Shown: positions 39,177 to 49,807, counted from the first letter of the stretch. The stretch: DNA of 64,000 bases from Conyzicola nivalis (GCF_014639655.1 NZ_BMGB01000001.1:1380882-1444881), one strand, 5' to 3'. The notes: generated by a model from the letters alone, not told the origin. Made by a program: numbers and translations.

Positions 39177-40199
39177 TCAGCAGGTCACCGAGTCGAGAAA
39201 CCGCACTGTCGACTCCAGGGCCGCCCGTGCGTCGACGAAGTCGAGGTGGAACTGGTACTCATGCGGCAGCGACGGCGCGTGGTCCGTGTCGTAGAACACG
39301 CCGGTCACCGGCACGCCCAGAGCTTCCAACCGGCTCGCGAACGGGCGCGACTGGGTGGCAGTCAGCGGGTCGCCGTTGCCGCCGGAGATCCAGGTCTGCG
39401 GAAAGTCCTCCGTGACGTAGTCCACGGTCGACATCTCCTGCCCCGCGGGGTGCCGCGACCAGTCCCTGTCGCCGATGTACGACCAGAGCGCCGTGCGGAA
39501 CCCCCAACCGCCGATGCCGGGCACGTCAGGGATGCCGCTCACGTCGTAAATCCCGCAGTTCAGGATGACCGCCCGCAACTGCTCCGCGTCGATCGCCGGA
39601 TCGACGCCCAGCAGGCGCGCGTAGTCGGGGTTCGTCACCACCGTCGCGAGTTGGCTCGTGAACTGCGATCCGGCAGAGTCTCCGGCGATGACGAACCGCG
39701 TCGGGTCGATGCGATAGTCGGCGGCGTTTCGCGAGAGAAAGCCCAGCGCGGTATTGAGCTCGTTCAGCGCCGTCGGGTACGTCGTCTCGGGTGAGACCGT
39801 GTAGTTCAGGGTCACCACCGTGTAGCCGCGGTCGGCGAGGATGCGAGCATAGGGCGCGATGTCGCGTTTATCCCCCGAGATCCAGGCACCGCCGTGGATC
39901 CAGACGACCGTCGGCAGCGCCTCGTTCCCGGCCTCGGGCGTGAACACGTCGAGGGTGGTGTGGGCACCGCCGTCGGCGTAGGAAACGTCCAGGTGCTGCC
40001 CGACGCCGTCGGCCGGCGCGTACGGCTCCATCTCCGCAACAGTGTCGGCCGCCCCCTTCTCGAAGACGAGCCGGATCAGCAGGGCGGCCGGCCACGGGCT
40101 GACCAGTGAGACCAGCAGGACTCCGAGCCCCGAGGCCAGCAGCGCGAGCGGGATGGCGTTCCTCTTGCGGCGGATCCAGGGCCGTGACCGTCGGGGCAT
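39177..40199 (-). CDS. Alpha/beta hydrolase (HSL/BD-FAE type esterase)
   Basis: The 340-aa protein has a basic N-terminus and one hydrophobic helix (about residues 17-40), which may anchor it in the membrane. The hydrolase shows the HSL-type oxyanion motif TVVWIHGGAWISGDKRDIAP, the nucleophile in VIAGDSAGSQFTSQLA (GDSAG), and candidate acid/His in GDPLT and YDTDHAPSLP. It is likely an esterase or lipase with its catalytic part outside the cytoplasm. Convergent with the SatD operon; no partner. Confidence 0.88.
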   Translation of the reverse strand: MPRRSRPWIRRKRNAIPLALLASGLGVLLVSLVSPWPAALLIRLVFEKGAADTVAEMEPYAPADGVGQHLDVSYADGGAHTTLDVFTPEAGNEALPTVVWIHGGAWISGDKRDIAPYARILADRGYTVVTLNYTVSPETTYPTALNELNTALGFLSRNAADYRIDPTRFVIAGDSAGSQFTSQLATVVTNPDYARLLGVDPAIDAEQLRAVILNCGIYDVSGIPDVPGIGGWGFRTALWSYIGDRDWSRHPAGQEMSTVDYVTEDFPQTWISGGNGDPLTATQSRPFASRLEALGVPVTGVFYDTDHAPSLPHEYQFHLDFVDARAALESTVRFLDSVTC

Positions 40200-40314
40200 A
40201 CCCGGAGCCTAGCTGAAGGTATCTCAGTGAGGCGAGAATCCGCCCACGATAAGCCCTCAGCTGATATCCGGCTGGTATCAGCCCTGCGCTAATGCCGCAC
40301 GGATGGCAGTTCGG

Positions 40315-40821
40315 CTAGAGCGCCGCGCGCAGCACCGCCAGGTCCGCCGCGCTGTGCGCGACGAGGGTCACCGTCTCCAGCGACGTGTCGGGGTGACCCG
40401 CGAGCCACTCCCGGATCGCACCGACCGCGACGCCGGCGGCCGCCGCAGCCGGGTACCCGTAGACGCCGGTGGAGATCGCGGGAAAAGCTATCGAACGGAA
40501 CTCCGCCGCGAGTGTGAGGCTGTTGCGGTAGCAGTGTGCCAGCAGCTCCGCGCTCTCGGCCGGAGATTGCGACGCGTACACCGGACCCACCGTGTGAATG
40601 ATCTTTTGGGCGCTGGCGATACCGAACGCATCCGTCATCTTCGCCTCCCCGGTGCGCGCCCCGCCCAGGAGCCGCGTCGCTTCGAGCAGCCGCGGTCCGG
40701 CCGCGCGATGGATCGCGCCGTCGACTCCCCCACCGCCGAGCAGGCTCGTGTTCGCTGCGTTGACGATGACGTCGGATGGGAAACGGGTGATGTCGGCCTG
40801 GGTCGCGATTAGGGATGTCAC
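40315..40821 (-). CDS. Macrodomain protein, O-acetyl-ADP-ribose deacetylase type
   Basis: The 168-aa protein is a single macrodomain of the YmdB/MacroD kind: [20 protein letters not shown] followed by [13 protein letters not shown], then [11 protein letters not shown] and [15 protein letters not shown]. All residues of the ADP-ribose loop 1 (NAAN) and loop 2 (ISTGVYGYP) are present, so it should bind and hydrolyse O-acetyl-ADP-ribose or mono-ADP-ribosyl groups. No ADP-ribosyltransferase is in view. Confidence 0.92.
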   Translation of the reverse strand: MTSLIATQADITRFPSDVIVNAANTSLLGGGGVDGAIHRAAGPRLLEATRLLGGARTGEAKMTDAFGIASAQKIIHTVGPVYASQSPAESAELLAHCYRNSLTLAAEFRSIAFPAISTGVYGYPAAAAAGVAVGAIREWLAGHPDTSLETVTLVAHSAADLAVLRAAL

Positions 40822-40907
40822 GGGCCGAGGTTACTCCGCGCGCCGCGCCCACGCGCGCCCGTTTGTGCGCAGCCGCGACTCAGCGGCCCGCCGGTAAAAT
40901 TGCGCGG

Positions 40908-42146
40908 ATGCGTATTTCTGGCTCCACCCTGCGCGCACGCCTGACCGTGCGCGCCTGGATAACGCACTCGCGCCTCCTGCTCGCGGCCAAGACCGCCCTC
41001 GCCGTGGGCATCGCGTGGTTCGTCGCACCGTTCGTGCCGGGCGTCGCCGACGACTACCCGTACTACGCGCCCCTCGGCGCGTTGATCAGCATGACGCCCA
41101 CCCTCATGGGCTCGGTGCGCGTCGGCCTGCAGACCCTGGTCGGGCTCGCGGTCGGCATCGTGCTGGCCGGGGCGGTCATCCTGTTCGCGGAGCCCAATTT
41201 CCTCACCATCGCGCTCGTCGTGGGCATCGGCGTGCTCGTCTCGGGATTCCGGTGGCTCAGCCAGAGCGGCGGATACGCCCCGGTCGCCGCGCTGTTCGTG
41301 CTCATCGTCGGCGGCGGCGACGCGGAGTCGTACTCGGTCGGCTACATCGTGCAGATGGGTGTCGGCATCGCGGTCGGGCTCATCGTGAACCTCAGCATCT
41401 TCCCGCCGCTGCGCATCACCGCCGCGGTGTCGGGGCTCAGCGACTTCCGCACCCTGCTCGCCACCCACCTCGACGAGATGGCCGACGCGCTCGTCGACAG
41501 CTGGCCGCCCCAGAACGAAGACTGGGCCGACCGCAGCGACACGCTGCGCGAGACGGCGGACGCCGTGCGCGAGGCGCTGCGCGACGCCGAGGAGACCGGC
41601 AAGGGCAACCCCCGCGCGCGTCTGCACAAGCGCGACCTCGGCAGCGACTACTCCGACCTCTACGATCTGGAATCCATAACCTTCCACGTGCGTGACATGA
41701 CCGATGTGCTCGCCGCGGCCATCTGGCAGCGCTCGTTCTCGGCCGAGCTCCCCGCCCAACTGCGCGGGCCGCTCGGCGACGCGCTGCGCGCCATCGCGGC
41801 CGTACTGGAGTCGCGCAACGCCGGAGACGACGTCTCCGACGCGGTCACGGCCGCCGACGACGCCCTCGAGGCCGCACTCGCACGACTCGACGACCAGCAC
41901 GACAGCGCGCCCTCGTCGCTCAGCACCGCGGCTTCGGTGGCGGTGAGCGCGAGGCGCATCCTGGCCATCATGCGCGAGCGGCCGAACGGCGCAGCGGCGG
42001 GCGGGGTGGAACAGACGACGAACGGGGCCGCCACTGCGAGAAGTGGCGACCCCGTGTCTTCAGCGCGGGTTATTGCTGCTGCGCGCGCTCCAACACGAGT
42101 TCGCGCACTCGGGCCGCGTCGGCGGTGCCGCGCATGGCCTTCATGA
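40908..42146 (+). CDS. FUSC-family aromatic acid exporter-like protein
   Basis: 412 aa from ATG 40908. Six helices fill the N-terminal half ([21 protein letters not shown] through [20 protein letters not shown]), followed by a cytoplasmic helical part. This matches the FUSC/ArAE (DUF939) exporter group. The frame stays open past about residue 370 through the gatB terminator hairpin and 77 bases into the 3' end of antisense gatB, so the last 35 or so residues look like read-through sequence. The protein lies opposite to and convergent with gatB. Confidence 0.85.
   Translation: MRISGSTLRARLTVRAWITHSRLLLAAKTALAVGIAWFVAPFVPGVADDYPYYAPLGALISMTPTLMGSVRVGLQTLVGLAVGIVLAGAVILFAEPNFLTIALVVGIGVLVSGFRWLSQSGGYAPVAALFVLIVGGGDAESYSVGYIVQMGVGIAVGLIVNLSIFPPLRITAAVSGLSDFRTLLATHLDEMADALVDSWPPQNEDWADRSDTLRETADAVREALRDAEETGKGNPRARLHKRDLGSDYSDLYDLESITFHVRDMTDVLAAAIWQRSFSAELPAQLRGPLGDALRAIAAVLESRNAGDDVSDAVTAADDALEAALARLDDQHDSAPSSLSTAASVAVSARRILAIMRERPNGAAAGGVEQTTNGAATARSGDPVSSARVIAAARAPTRVRALGPRRRCRAWPS
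42024..42053 (-). terminator. Terminator hairpin for gatCAB
   Basis: Arms GGGGCCGCCACT (42024-42035) and AGTGGCGACCCC (42042-42053) pair with one C-A mismatch. It lies 17 bases past the gatB stop and within the overlapping FUSC gene on the other strand. Confidence 0.75.
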
Positions 42147-43587
42147 CCGCACCGATGACGGCGCCGGCGGCCTGCACCTTGCCGTCGCGGATCTTCTCGA
42201 GCACGTCGGGCTGGGCCGCGAGCGCCTCGTCGATGGCCGCGATGAGCGGGCCGTCGTCGGAGACGACCACGAGGCCGCGGGCCTTCGTGACCTCGGCGGG
42301 GCTGCCCTCGCCGGCCACGACGCCCTCGAGCACCTGGCGCGCGAGACGGTCGGTCAGCTCGCCGCCCTCGATCATCGCGATGAGCAACGACACGTGCAGC
42401 GGCGAGACGAGCGACGACGCGTCGACGCCGGCCACGTTCGCGAGGCGGGCGATCTCGCCCGTCCACCACTTGCGGGCCTGGGCCGGTGCCGCACCGGCGG
42501 CGACGGTTTCCTCAACCTCGACGAGCAGGCCGGAGTTGAGCACGTCCTGGAACTCGAGGTCGGTGAAGCTCCACGCCTCCTTGAGGCGGCGGCGGCGCAC
42601 AGCCGGCGCCTCGGGCAGCGCGGCGCGCAGCTCCTCGACCAGTTCGATGCTGGGGCGCACCGGCACAAGGTCGGGCTCCGGGAAGTAGCGGTAGTCGTCG
42701 GCGTCGCTCTTCGGACGTCCGGCGCTCGTGACGCCGGTGTCTTCGTGCCAGTGACGGGTCTCCTGCGTGATGGTGCCGCCCTTCGCGAGGATGGCGGCCT
42801 GGCGCTGGATTTCGTAGCGGATGGCACGCTCGACGCTGCGCAGCGAGTTCACGTTCTTCGTCTCGGTGCGGGTGCCGAGCTTGCCCGAGCCGCGCGGGGT
42901 CAGCGAGATGTTGGCGTCGCAGCGCAAGTTGCCGCGCTCCATCTTCGCCTCCGAGATGCCGAGCGAGACGGCGATGTCGCGGATCGTCGAGACGTAGGCC
43001 TTCGCCAGATCGGGCGCGTCGGCCTCGGCGCCGTAGATGATGTTGGTCACGATCTCGACGAGAGGGACACCGGCACGGTTGTAGTCGACGAGCGAGTACT
43101 CGGCGCCCTGGATGCGGCCGGTCGAGCCGCCGACGTGCGTGAGCTTGCCGGCGTCCTCCTCCATGTGGGCGCGTTCGATCGACACCTGGAAGACGCGGCC
43201 GTTGGGCAGTTCAACCTCCACGTTGCCGTCGTGGGCGATCGGTTCATCCGACTGGCTGATCTGGTAGTTCTTCGCGAGGTCCGGGTAGAAGTAGTTCTTG
43301 CGCGCGAAGCGGCTCGACGGCGCGATCTCGCAGCCGAGGGCGAGGCCGAGGCTGATCGCGAACTTGACCGCCTGCTCGTTGACGACGGGCAGGCTCCCCG
43401 GCAGTCCGAGGTCGACGGGCGTGATCTGCGTGTTCGGCTCCGCGCCTTGGTTCTCGGAGTTGGCCGGGTTCGGCGCATCGGAGAACATCTTGGTCTTCGT
43501 GTTGAGCTCGATGTGCACTTCGAAACCGAGCACCGGCTCGAAGAGCTCGAGTGCCTTGTCGTAGTCCATCAGTTCTGCCTTGGCCAT
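42070..43587 (-). CDS. gatB: Asp-tRNA(Asn)/Glu-tRNA(Gln) amidotransferase subunit B
   Basis: The 505-aa protein starts at ATG 43587. GatB motifs are complete: [53 protein letters not shown], the [14 protein letters not shown] kinase-like strand, and [18 protein letters not shown]; the C-terminal YqeY-like domain ends the protein. GatB phosphorylates Glu-tRNA(Gln) and hands it to GatA for amidation. The start overlaps the gatA stop (TGATG). A longer frame to 43665 is not native. Confidence 0.97.
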   Translation of the reverse strand: MAKAELMDYDKALELFEPVLGFEVHIELNTKTKMFSDAPNPANSENQGAEPNTQITPVDLGLPGSLPVVNEQAVKFAISLGLALGCEIAPSSRFARKNYFYPDLAKNYQISQSDEPIAHDGNVEVELPNGRVFQVSIERAHMEEDAGKLTHVGGSTGRIQGAEYSLVDYNRAGVPLVEIVTNIIYGAEADAPDLAKAYVSTIRDIAVSLGISEAKMERGNLRCDANISLTPRGSGKLGTRTETKNVNSLRSVERAIRYEIQRQAAILAKGGTITQETRHWHEDTGVTSAGRPKSDADDYRYFPEPDLVPVRPSIELVEELRAALPEAPAVRRRRLKEAWSFTDLEFQDVLNSGLLVEVEETVAAGAAPAQARKWWTGEIARLANVAGVDASSLVSPLHVSLLIAMIEGGELTDRLARQVLEGVVAGEGSPAEVTKARGLVVVSDDGPLIAAIDEALAAQPDVLEKIRDGKVQAAGAVIGAVMKAMRGTADAARVRELVLERAQQQ

Positions 43588-45125
43588 CAGATGGCTCCTT
43601 CTGTTGCTGCGCGCATCTCGGTCTGGCTGAGGTCGGGGATCCGGCTGATGAGGGTGTGGCCCCATTTTTCTTCCAGGAGGCGCTCGAGGGTCGCGCCGAC
43701 CTCGTACAGGCGCGCATCCGCCCGCGCGGGGGCCATGATCTGGATGCCAACGGGCAGGCCGTCTTCGGGGGCGAGCCCGATCGGCAGGCTCATGCCGGGG
43801 ATGCCCGCGAGGTTGGCCGGGATGGTGGTGACGTCGTTGAGGTACATCGCGAGCGGATCGTCGATCTTCTCGCCGATCTTGAACGCGGTGGTCGGTGCCG
43901 ACGGGCTGACGAGGACGTCGACCTGGTCGAACGCCGCCGCGAAGTCGCTCTGGATCAGCGTGCGCACCTTCTGCGCGCTGCCGTAGTAGGCGTCGTAGTA
44001 GCCGGCGCTGAGGGCATAGGTGCCGAGTATGACGCGGCGCTTCACCTCGGGACCGAAACCCTGTTCACGGGTGGCGGCCATCACGTCTTCGACGGTGCCT
44101 CCCCCCACAGGGTTGACCCGGAGGCCGAATCGCACAGAGTCGAACTTCGCGAGATTCGACGACGCCTCGGCCGGAAGAATCAGGTAGTACGCGGCGACCG
44201 CGTACTCGAAGTTGGGTGCATCCACTTCGACGATCTCGGCGCCAGCTGCCGCGAGAATCTCGAGACTCTCGTGGAAGCGCTGCGTCACTCCGGACTGGAA
44301 GCCGGGAGCGTCGAGTTGTTTGACGACGCCGACACGGAGTCCCTTGAGGCTCTCGGCTTTCCGGCCCGCGAGCGCCGCGGCCGTGAAACTGGGCCATTCG
44401 TCGGTAAGGGAGGTGGAGTCGCGCGGGTCATGACCGCCGATCACGTCGTGCAGTAGAGCTGCGTCGAGCACCGTACGGGAAACGGGGCCGACCTGGTCGA
44501 GGGAAGAGGCCAGGGCGATTGCGCCATAACGGGAGACGCCGCCGTAGGTGGGCTTGACGCCCACCGAGCCGGTGACGGCCGCGGGCTGGCGGATGGAGCC
44601 GCCGGTGTCGGAGCCGAGGGCGAGGGGCGCCTCGAATGCGGCGACGGCCGCAGCGGAGCCACCGCCCGAGCCGCCGGGGATGCGCTCGAGGTCCCACGGG
44701 TTATGGGTGGGGCCGTACGCGGAGTGCTCGGTCGACGAACCCATCGCGAACTCGTCCATGTTCGTCTTGCCGAGCGGGATGAGGTTCGCGGCGCGCAGGC
44801 GGGCGACCACCGTGGCGTCGTACGGCGGGACCCAGCCCTCGAGGATCTTCGACCCGGCGGTCGACGGCATGTCGATGGTGCAGAGCACGTCCTTGATGGC
44901 GACGGGCACACCGGCGAGCGGGCCGAGCTTCTCGCCCGCGGCGCGCTTGGCGTCGACGGCGGCGGCCGTGGTCAGTGCGTCGGCGGAGACGTGGAGGAAC
45001 GCGTGCACGTCGCCGTCGACGGCGGCGATGCGGTCGAGGTGGGCCTGGGTGGCTTCGACCGATGAGACCTCGCCGCTGGCGAGCTTGTCGGCGAGCGCCG
45101 CGGCGCTGAGGTTGATGAGCGTCAT
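43587..45125 (-). CDS. gatA: Asp-tRNA(Asn)/Glu-tRNA(Gln) amidotransferase subunit A
   Basis: The 512-aa amidase-signature protein starts at ATG 45125. The Ser-cisSer-Lys triad is seen: Lys in [10 protein letters not shown], cis-Ser and Ser nucleophile in the region [16 protein letters not shown] and [10 protein letters not shown]. It releases ammonia from Gln for the transamidation. Three bases separate it from gatC; its stop overlaps the gatB start. The order gatC-gatA-gatB with tight spacing is standard. Confidence 0.97.
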   Translation of the reverse strand: MTLINLSAAALADKLASGEVSSVEATQAHLDRIAAVDGDVHAFLHVSADALTTAAAVDAKRAAGEKLGPLAGVPVAIKDVLCTIDMPSTAGSKILEGWVPPYDATVVARLRAANLIPLGKTNMDEFAMGSSTEHSAYGPTHNPWDLERIPGGSGGGSAAAVAAFEAPLALGSDTGGSIRQPAAVTGSVGVKPTYGGVSRYGAIALASSLDQVGPVSRTVLDAALLHDVIGGHDPRDSTSLTDEWPSFTAAALAGRKAESLKGLRVGVVKQLDAPGFQSGVTQRFHESLEILAAAGAEIVEVDAPNFEYAVAAYYLILPAEASSNLAKFDSVRFGLRVNPVGGGTVEDVMAATREQGFGPEVKRRVILGTYALSAGYYDAYYGSAQKVRTLIQSDFAAAFDQVDVLVSPSAPTTAFKIGEKIDDPLAMYLNDVTTIPANLAGIPGMSLPIGLAPEDGLPVGIQIMAPARADARLYEVGATLERLLEEKWGHTLISRIPDLSQTEMRAATEGAI

Positions 45126-45128
45126 GGG

Positions 45129-45428
45129 TTACTGCTCCTCTCCGAGAATGGCGGACACCTTGAAGCGGGCGCCGTCGTGCTCGGGGGCTCCGGCGAGCGC
45201 CTGCGCTGCGGTCAGGGTCTCGCCGGCCACGTCGGGACGGAACACGTTGAACAGCGGGATCGGGTGGCTCGTCGCGGGCACGTCGGGCGTGGCCACCTCG
45301 CTCACCTTGGCGACGTTGTCGAGGATCGCGCCGAGTTCGCCCGAAAGCGTGGCGATCTCTTCGGGCGTCAGCGCTATCCGCGCGAGGTTCGCGAGGTGCG
45401 AGACGACGTCGGTCGTGATTTCAGACAT
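45129..45428 (-). CDS. gatC: Asp-tRNA(Asn)/Glu-tRNA(Gln) amidotransferase subunit C
   Basis: The 99-aa protein from ATG 45428 starts MSEITTDVVSHLANLARIAL, the usual GatC N-terminal helix, then LGAILDNVAKVSEV and a proline-rich end near PLFNVFRPD. It clamps GatA to GatB. First gene of the operon; the frame extends upstream to 45506 but the later ATG has the family-typical start. Confidence 0.95.
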   Translation of the reverse strand: MSEITTDVVSHLANLARIALTPEEIATLSGELGAILDNVAKVSEVATPDVPATSHPIPLFNVFRPDVAGETLTAAQALAGAPEHDGARFKVSAILGEEQ

Positions 45429-45615
45429 GGGACTCCGTGCGATTGTGAGCGGTGCGGTTGTAAGCGGTGCTATCGAGCACGGCCGGACGCGGCCCGCTCG
45501 AGACACTCCAGCTTAACGGGCCAAGCGTCGCACGGTGCCCAGCGTGGGCGGGGCGGGCGGGGTGGCAGGGGTGGGCGACGACGCGAGATGAGGCGCGGCG
45601 CGCGCGTTCGCCCGC

Positions 45616-46326
45616 TCAGCGCAGGACGCTGAAGCGGGCCGACGGACGCCCCGCGGTCTCATAGTCGAGCGACTTGCGCGCGCGCTGCACCGAGACGAGG
45701 TACTCCAGGTAGCGCCGGGCGCTCACCCGCGAGAGTCCCGACAGGGTCGCGATCTCCGCCGCGGAACTGTTCGGAGCCCCGGCCAGCGCGCCCTCCACCG
45801 TCTCGAGCGTGGGTGCGCTCAGCCCCTTCGGCAGCGGTGCGGGGCGTCCCGGCTGTACGCGCCCGCGCGCTCCCGAGCGCATCAGCGCGTCGATGTCCCG
45901 CTGGGCGAGCCCGTCGTTCGTGAGCGACTCGAGCAGGGCCAGGCGGTCGCGCGCTACATCCTCGAGCCGGGCCTGCAGGTTGGCGGCGGTGAACGGCTTC
46001 ACCAGGTAGTGCTGGATCCCCGCGCTGCGCGCCTGCCGCACGCTGTCGACATCCCGCGCGGCGGTCACCGCGATCACCTCCGGCTGGTGCCCGCCGAGCG
46101 CACGGAAGCCGCGCAGCACGTCGAGCCCCGACAGTCCGGGCAGGTCGAAGTCGAGCAGCACGAGGTCGGGACGGTTCTGTTCGATGAGCTGCAGGGCCTC
46201 CGGTCCGCTGTGCGCGGTCGCGACCACCTCGAACGCCGGATGCACCGCGACGAACCGGGCGTGCAGGGCCGCCACCTCCACGTCGTCGTCGACGATGATG
46301 GTGCGCAGCTTCGGCGAAACGGTCAC
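45616..46326 (-). CDS. CitB/DcuR-type response regulator
   Basis: The 236-aa protein starts at GTG 46326, overlapping the kinase stop (GTGA). The receiver domain has TIIVDDDVEVAALHARFV, the phospho-acceptor Asp in VLLDFDLPGLSG, and the Lys of YLVKPFTAANLQ. The C-terminal HTH is SSAAEIATLSGLSRVSARRY. It belongs to the family that controls citrate or C4-dicarboxylate genes with a periplasmic sensor kinase. The divergent tctCBA operon is the likely target. Confidence 0.93.
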   Translation of the reverse strand: MTVSPKLRTIIVDDDVEVAALHARFVAVHPAFEVVATAHSGPEALQLIEQNRPDLVLLDFDLPGLSGLDVLRGFRALGGHQPEVIAVTAARDVDSVRQARSAGIQHYLVKPFTAANLQARLEDVARDRLALLESLTNDGLAQRDIDALMRSGARGRVQPGRPAPLPKGLSAPTLETVEGALAGAPNSSAAEIATLSGLSRVSARRYLEYLVSVQRARKSLDYETAGRPSARFSVLR

Positions 46327-48029
46327 CGCGTCGCCGTCCCGGCCCGCGCACCCGCCGCCGCAGCCACACCCGCGGCCGCCAGCACCTCGGCGCCCAGCGG
46401 CAGCTCCACCGTGAACCGCGCTCCCCCGAGAGACGACCGGCCGACGGTCGCCCGTCCGCCGGAGCGTTCGACGATGCGACGCACGAGTGCCAGCCCGATA
46501 CCCCGGCGCCGCAGGGTGGCCGCCGTCCCCGGGCCGGCATCCGCCCCGCCGCCCGTCCCCGCATCCGCCCCGCCCGTCCCGGCATCCGGAACCGACTTCG
46601 AACTCACGCCCTCCTCGAATACCCGCTCGTACTGGTCCGGCGCGATACCCGACCCGTCGTCGTCGACGGTCAGTCGCACGAGACCGTCGTCGATCGCGAA
46701 ACTCAGTTCGATGCGGTTGCCCGCGGCGCAGGCCTCGAGCGCATTGTCGATCAGGTTGCCGACGACGGTCACGAGGTCCTCGCGCAGGGTGGCCGCAGCA
46801 TCGGACCGCAGCACCGCCGGCAGTGGCTCCGACGGGGTGATGGCCAGCCCCATTCCGAGCTCCCGCGCATGGCTGGCCTTCACCAGCAGCAGCGCCGCGA
46901 GCTCCGGGATCTCGCGGATGACCTCCTCGCCGGCCACGCGCAGCGCGCCGCCGGTCCCGGTGCGTTCGACGAAGTCGCGCGCCTCGGCGACGAGCCCGAG
47001 CTCGAGCAGGCCGGAGATCACGTGCAGCTTGTTCGCGAACTCGTGCGCCTGGGCGCGCAGGCCGTTGGTCAGCGACTGCGCTCCGTCCATCTCGCGCAGC
47101 AGCTGGTGCAGCTCCGTGTGGTCGCGCACGAGCAGCGTCGCGCCGACCGCGTGCCCGTCGAGCTCGGTGCCCGTACTGCGGGCGACGAGGATGCGCTCGC
47201 CCGCGAGCACCAGCTGCCCGCCGGCCTCCCCGCGTTCCAGCACCGCGACGAGCGGCGCTTCCAAGACCTCCGCCGCCGCGTGACCGGTCAGCGTGTCGGC
47301 CTCCAGCGCGAGCAGCTCGAGCGCGGCGTCGTTGACGAGAACGATCACGCCGTTCTCGTCCACGCTGATCACGCCCTCGCTCAGTCCGTGCAGCATCGTC
47401 TCGCGCGACCCGACGAGCGACGCGATCTCCTTCGGCTCCAGACGGTAGATGCGTCGCCGGATGATCGCGGTCACCCACCCCGCTCCGAAGATGCCGACGA
47501 CCGCCGACGCGATGAGCGCGATGACCAGGCCGCCCAGGCCGCCCACGAAGTCGGCCCGCAGCGACGATTCGAGGATTCCGACCGACACCGTGCCGACGAC
47601 GGTGCCGTCGTCGAGCCGCACGGGCACCTTCGCGCGCCACGATTCGCCGAGCGTGCCGGTCTGGGTGCCGACGTACATCTCGCCGGAGAGCGGCACGGAC
47701 GGGTCGGTCGAGACCCGTTCGCCGATGCGGTCGGCATCGGGATGCGAATAGCGGATGCCGCGGGCGTCGGTCACCACGACGTAGGTCACGTTCGACGCCT
47801 CACGGATCACCTCGGCGATGGGCTGGATGACCGCCGCGGGGTCCGGGTCGTCGAACGCGTCCCGGATCGCGGGGAGACCGGCGACCGACTGGGCGACTCC
47901 GATCATCCGGTCGAGGTAGGCGTCGCGCACCTGGCGTTCCGACAGGCTCGCCGCCACGATCCCGGTCGCCAGCACAACGACGCACACGATGAGCGCCTGC
48001 AACAGCAGGAGCTGGTTTCGAAGCGACAT
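46323..48029 (-). CDS. CitA/DcuS-type sensor histidine kinase
   Basis: The 568-aa protein starts at ATG 48029 (8 bases after GGGGGAG). TM1 (about 7-27) and TM2 (about 167-195) enclose an extracytoplasmic PAS-like sensor; a cytoplasmic PAS (LHGLSEGVISVDENGVIVLV) follows. The DHp His is in RAQAHEFANKLHVISG, the N box in VGNLIDNALEAC, the D box VDDDGSGIAPDQ and a late G box RRGIGLALVRRIVER. A repeat-encoded insert, DAGTGGADAGTGGGADAG, interrupts the ATP lid. It probably senses citrate or another tricarboxylate and activates its response regulator. Confidence 0.92.
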   Translation of the reverse strand: MSLRNQLLLLQALIVCVVVLATGIVAASLSERQVRDAYLDRMIGVAQSVAGLPAIRDAFDDPDPAAVIQPIAEVIREASNVTYVVVTDARGIRYSHPDADRIGERVSTDPSVPLSGEMYVGTQTGTLGESWRAKVPVRLDDGTVVGTVSVGILESSLRADFVGGLGGLVIALIASAVVGIFGAGWVTAIIRRRIYRLEPKEIASLVGSRETMLHGLSEGVISVDENGVIVLVNDAALELLALEADTLTGHAAAEVLEAPLVAVLERGEAGGQLVLAGERILVARSTGTELDGHAVGATLLVRDHTELHQLLREMDGAQSLTNGLRAQAHEFANKLHVISGLLELGLVAEARDFVERTGTGGALRVAGEEVIREIPELAALLLVKASHARELGMGLAITPSEPLPAVLRSDAAATLREDLVTVVGNLIDNALEACAAGNRIELSFAIDDGLVRLTVDDDGSGIAPDQYERVFEEGVSSKSVPDAGTGGADAGTGGGADAGPGTAATLRRRGIGLALVRRIVERSGGRATVGRSSLGGARFTVELPLGAEVLAAAGVAAAAGARAGTATR

Positions 48030-48208
48030 TGCTTTCACTCCCCCATTGTCGTGCGTCGGCCGCCGAACCGCACCGTCACGGGCGGTGCGCGGCCCCGGTG
48101 AGTCGCGGCCAATAGTTACGAAAGGGTCGCCGGGCCGCCCGCGGTCGGTACCGTCCAATCAGCAATCGCGTCCGCCGTCGTGGCGGGCACTCAACGAGGA
48201 GAAGATTC

Positions 48209-49222
48209 ATGCGACGACTCCCACTGGTCATCGTGGCCGCTTCCGCGGCCCTGACCCTGGCATCCTGCAGCAGCACCGATACCGGCGGTTCCGGTTCCGG
48301 CGGTGGCGGCGCCGAAGCCACCGCCGTCACCGACGTCCAGATCATCGTTCCGGCCGAACCCGGCGGCGGCTGGGACCAGACGGGACGATCGATCTCCCAG
48401 CTGCTCACCGCCGAGGAGATCGTCGACACCGCCCCGGTCACGAACATCGGCGGCGCCGGCGGCACGGTCGGCCTGGCCTCGCTGGCGAACGAGAAGGACC
48501 CGCACAGCCTCATGGTCACCGGCCTCGTGATGGTCGGCGCGGTCGAGACGAACGCCGCCCAGAACCGCATGGAGGACACGACCCCGATCGCCCGCCTCAC
48601 CGAGGAGCCGCTCGTTGTGGTCGTGCCCGCTGATTCGGACTACGACACGCTCGAAGACCTGGTCGACGACATCGTCAAGAACGGTCAGGATGTCTCGGTC
48701 ACGGGCGGTTCCGCCGGTGGCGCCGACCACATCCTGGCCGGCCTGCTGCTCGAAGAGGCGGGTCTCTCCGGCTCGGAGATCGGCGAGAACCTCAACTACA
48801 TCCCCAACTCGGGCGGTGGTGAGGCCGTGGCCCTCATCCTCGGCAACAACGCCTCGGCCGGCATCTCGGGCATCGGCGAATTCGTCGAGCACATCGACGC
48901 CGGCACGATGAAGGCGCTGGCCGTGTCATCCGCGGAACCGGCAGCGAACCTGCCCGACGTGCCGACCATCACCGAGGAGGGCTACGACGTCGTGCTGACG
49001 AACTGGCGCGGACTGCTCGCGCCGAGCGACATCTCCGAGGGCGACCGGGACGCCCTCATCGACGTGGTCACCCAGCTGCACGACAGCGGGGCGTGGACGG
49101 CCGAGCTCGAGACGCGGGGCTGGGCCGACGCCTTCCTCGTCGGGGACGAGTTCACGACGTTCCTCGACGAGAACATCGCCGAGGTCACGACGACCCTGAC
49201 GAACATCGGCCTGGTCGGCTGA
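48209..49222 (+). CDS. tctC: Tripartite tricarboxylate transporter substrate-binding lipoprotein
   Basis: The 337-aa protein has a lipobox ASCSSTD (Cys about residue 20), an Ala/Gly-rich spacer, then the Bug/TctC core: VQIIVPAEPGGGWDQTGRSI, NIGGAGGTVGLASLA, DLVDDIVKNGQDVSVTGGSA and VLTNWRGLLAPSDI. It captures a tricarboxylate such as citrate outside the membrane and delivers it to TctAB. ATG 48209 follows AACGAGGAGAAG. First gene of tctCBA and divergent from a CitAB-type two-component system. Confidence 0.93.
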   Translation: MRRLPLVIVAASAALTLASCSSTDTGGSGSGGGGAEATAVTDVQIIVPAEPGGGWDQTGRSISQLLTAEEIVDTAPVTNIGGAGGTVGLASLANEKDPHSLMVTGLVMVGAVETNAAQNRMEDTTPIARLTEEPLVVVVPADSDYDTLEDLVDDIVKNGQDVSVTGGSAGGADHILAGLLLEEAGLSGSEIGENLNYIPNSGGGEAVALILGNNASAGISGIGEFVEHIDAGTMKALAVSSAEPAANLPDVPTITEEGYDVVLTNWRGLLAPSDISEGDRDALIDVVTQLHDSGAWTAELETRGWADAFLVGDEFTTFLDENIAEVTTTLTNIGLVG

Positions 49223-49224
49223 CC

Positions 49225-49806
49225 ATGAGCGCCCCAACCGCGCACGCTCCGGGCTCCGGCCCCGCGCGTGCGGCGGGCGGCACCGGCGCGTCCGGCGTCA
49301 GGGCGAAGGCCGGCGAACTGATCTTCGCCGCCCTCGCCCTGGCGCTCGGCGTGTTCGTGTTCGTCGGCGCCTTCGGCATCAGGGTGCCAGCCTCGGGCAC
49401 CCAGGTAGGCCCGCGCGTCTTCCCCTTCCTCGTCGGCACGATCCTCGTGATCTCGGCGGCGGCCGTGCTGATCAGCGTCCTCCGCGGGAAGGTGGCCGAG
49501 CTCGAAGAGGGCGAGGACATCGACGACACCGCCCACACCGACTGGGTCACGCTCGCCAAGATCGTGGCCTTCGTGGTCGCCCACATCGCCCTCATCGAGA
49601 TCATCGGCTGGCCGTTCGCCGCCGCCGTGCTCTTCGGCGGCGTCGCCTGGAGTCTGGGCGCGAAACGCTGGTGGGGCGCTCTGCTCATCGGACTCGCGCT
49701 CGGGTTTGTGGTCTATGTGCTCTTCGGCGGTCTGCTCGGGCTGTCCTTGCCAGCGGGCCCCCTGCTCGGCTGGCTCGACCCGCTGATCGACGGGCTGGGG
49801 ATCTGA
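49225..49806 (+). CDS. tctB: Tripartite tricarboxylate transporter small membrane subunit
   Basis: The 193-aa protein starts at ATG 49225, 2 bases after the tctC stop. A polar 30-residue N-terminus is followed by four helices including [20 protein letters not shown] and [17 protein letters not shown]; the motif [14 protein letters not shown] after helix 1 is typical of TctB. The TctB/TctA pair form the membrane part of the cation-coupled importer. Confidence 0.9.
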   Translation: MSAPTAHAPGSGPARAAGGTGASGVRAKAGELIFAALALALGVFVFVGAFGIRVPASGTQVGPRVFPFLVGTILVISAAAVLISVLRGKVAELEEGEDIDDTAHTDWVTLAKIVAFVVAHIALIEIIGWPFAAAVLFGGVAWSLGAKRWWGALLIGLALGFVVYVLFGGLLGLSLPAGPLLGWLDPLIDGLGI

Positions 49807-49807
49807 C

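Noticed and set aside
45437-45475. Short direct duplication (GCGGTGC-type) upstream of gatC
   Set aside because: Two imperfect units of about 15 bases with no link to a regulator or promoter.
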